In this document: one piece after another, positions 15,018 through 15,020 of the stretch
Numbering within the stretch: position 1 is the stretch's first letter
Layout of the letters: each line of letters begins with the position of its first letter
DNA from: Galactobacillus timonensis
GTDB taxonomy: Bacteria > Bacillota_I > Bacilli_A > Erysipelotrichales > Erysipelotrichaceae
Reading direction: 5' to 3'
Assembly: GCF_900240265.1 (NCBI RefSeq)
Contig: NZ_LT964739.1
Coordinates: forward strand, 1,643,866-1,658,885
DNA length: 15,020 nt
Position numbers and translations under genes: made by a program
Notes under the pieces: model-generated
What the model saw: only the letters and a program-made list of their open reading frames with translations
Told to the model about the DNA's origin: nothing
Database searches by the model: none

Positions 15018-15020
15018 AGA

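Overview
The window looks like a chromosomal segment of a Gram-positive Bacillota bacterium. The evidence is strong AGGAGG-type ribosome binding sites, lipoprotein signal peptides with Ser/Ala/Thr-rich linkers, an Ami-type oligopeptide transporter that closely resembles the streptococcal amiACDEF products, and an IS30-family insertion sequence with a Cys-rich transposase. An Erysipelotrichia-like host is a guess from overall flavour, with base composition near half G+C; nothing here proves the genus.

Layout, left to right. (1) Bases 1-215 hold the end of an r1t-type phage holin gene, cut by the window edge, so a prophage or prophage remnant ends here. A strong terminator (321-351) follows, then a minus-strand tRNA-Ser(CGA) with its own terminator. 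(2) Bases 600-7574 hold a complete Ami-type oligopeptide ABC importer. It consists of a separately transcribed and terminated lipoprotein binding protein (AmiA-like), then a tightly packed four-gene operon: AmiC-like permease with a large extracytoplasmic domain, AmiD-like permease, and AmiE- and AmiF-like ATPases. (3) Bases 7614-13314 hold a second, different peptide-type ABC importer in the order binding protein, OppD-like ATPase, OppF-like ATPase, DppB-like permease, DppC-like permease. A hairpin sits after the binding-protein gene and the four following genes overlap or nearly touch. (4) Bases 13355-15017 are a complete IS30-family element with perfect 29-bp terminal inverted repeats and an intact transposase on the minus strand. 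It lies 40 bp beyond the last permease stop.

How it works together: each binding protein is anchored outside the membrane by a lipidated Cys20, captures peptides or a related ligand, and passes them to its permease pair, powered by its ATPase pair. In both systems the binding protein is separated from the rest by a terminator or hairpin, as expected if it is made in excess. The most interesting non-coding signal is a related AT-rich element (GAAAAT, TTTCAT, then GTGA) upstream of all three transcription units. In each case its GTGA starts 67-70 bp before the predicted -10 box, which suggests one regulator controls both transporters. I see no clearly undescribed system; the genes belong to known families, and the novelty is in regulation, the Cys content of exported parts, and the IS boundary.
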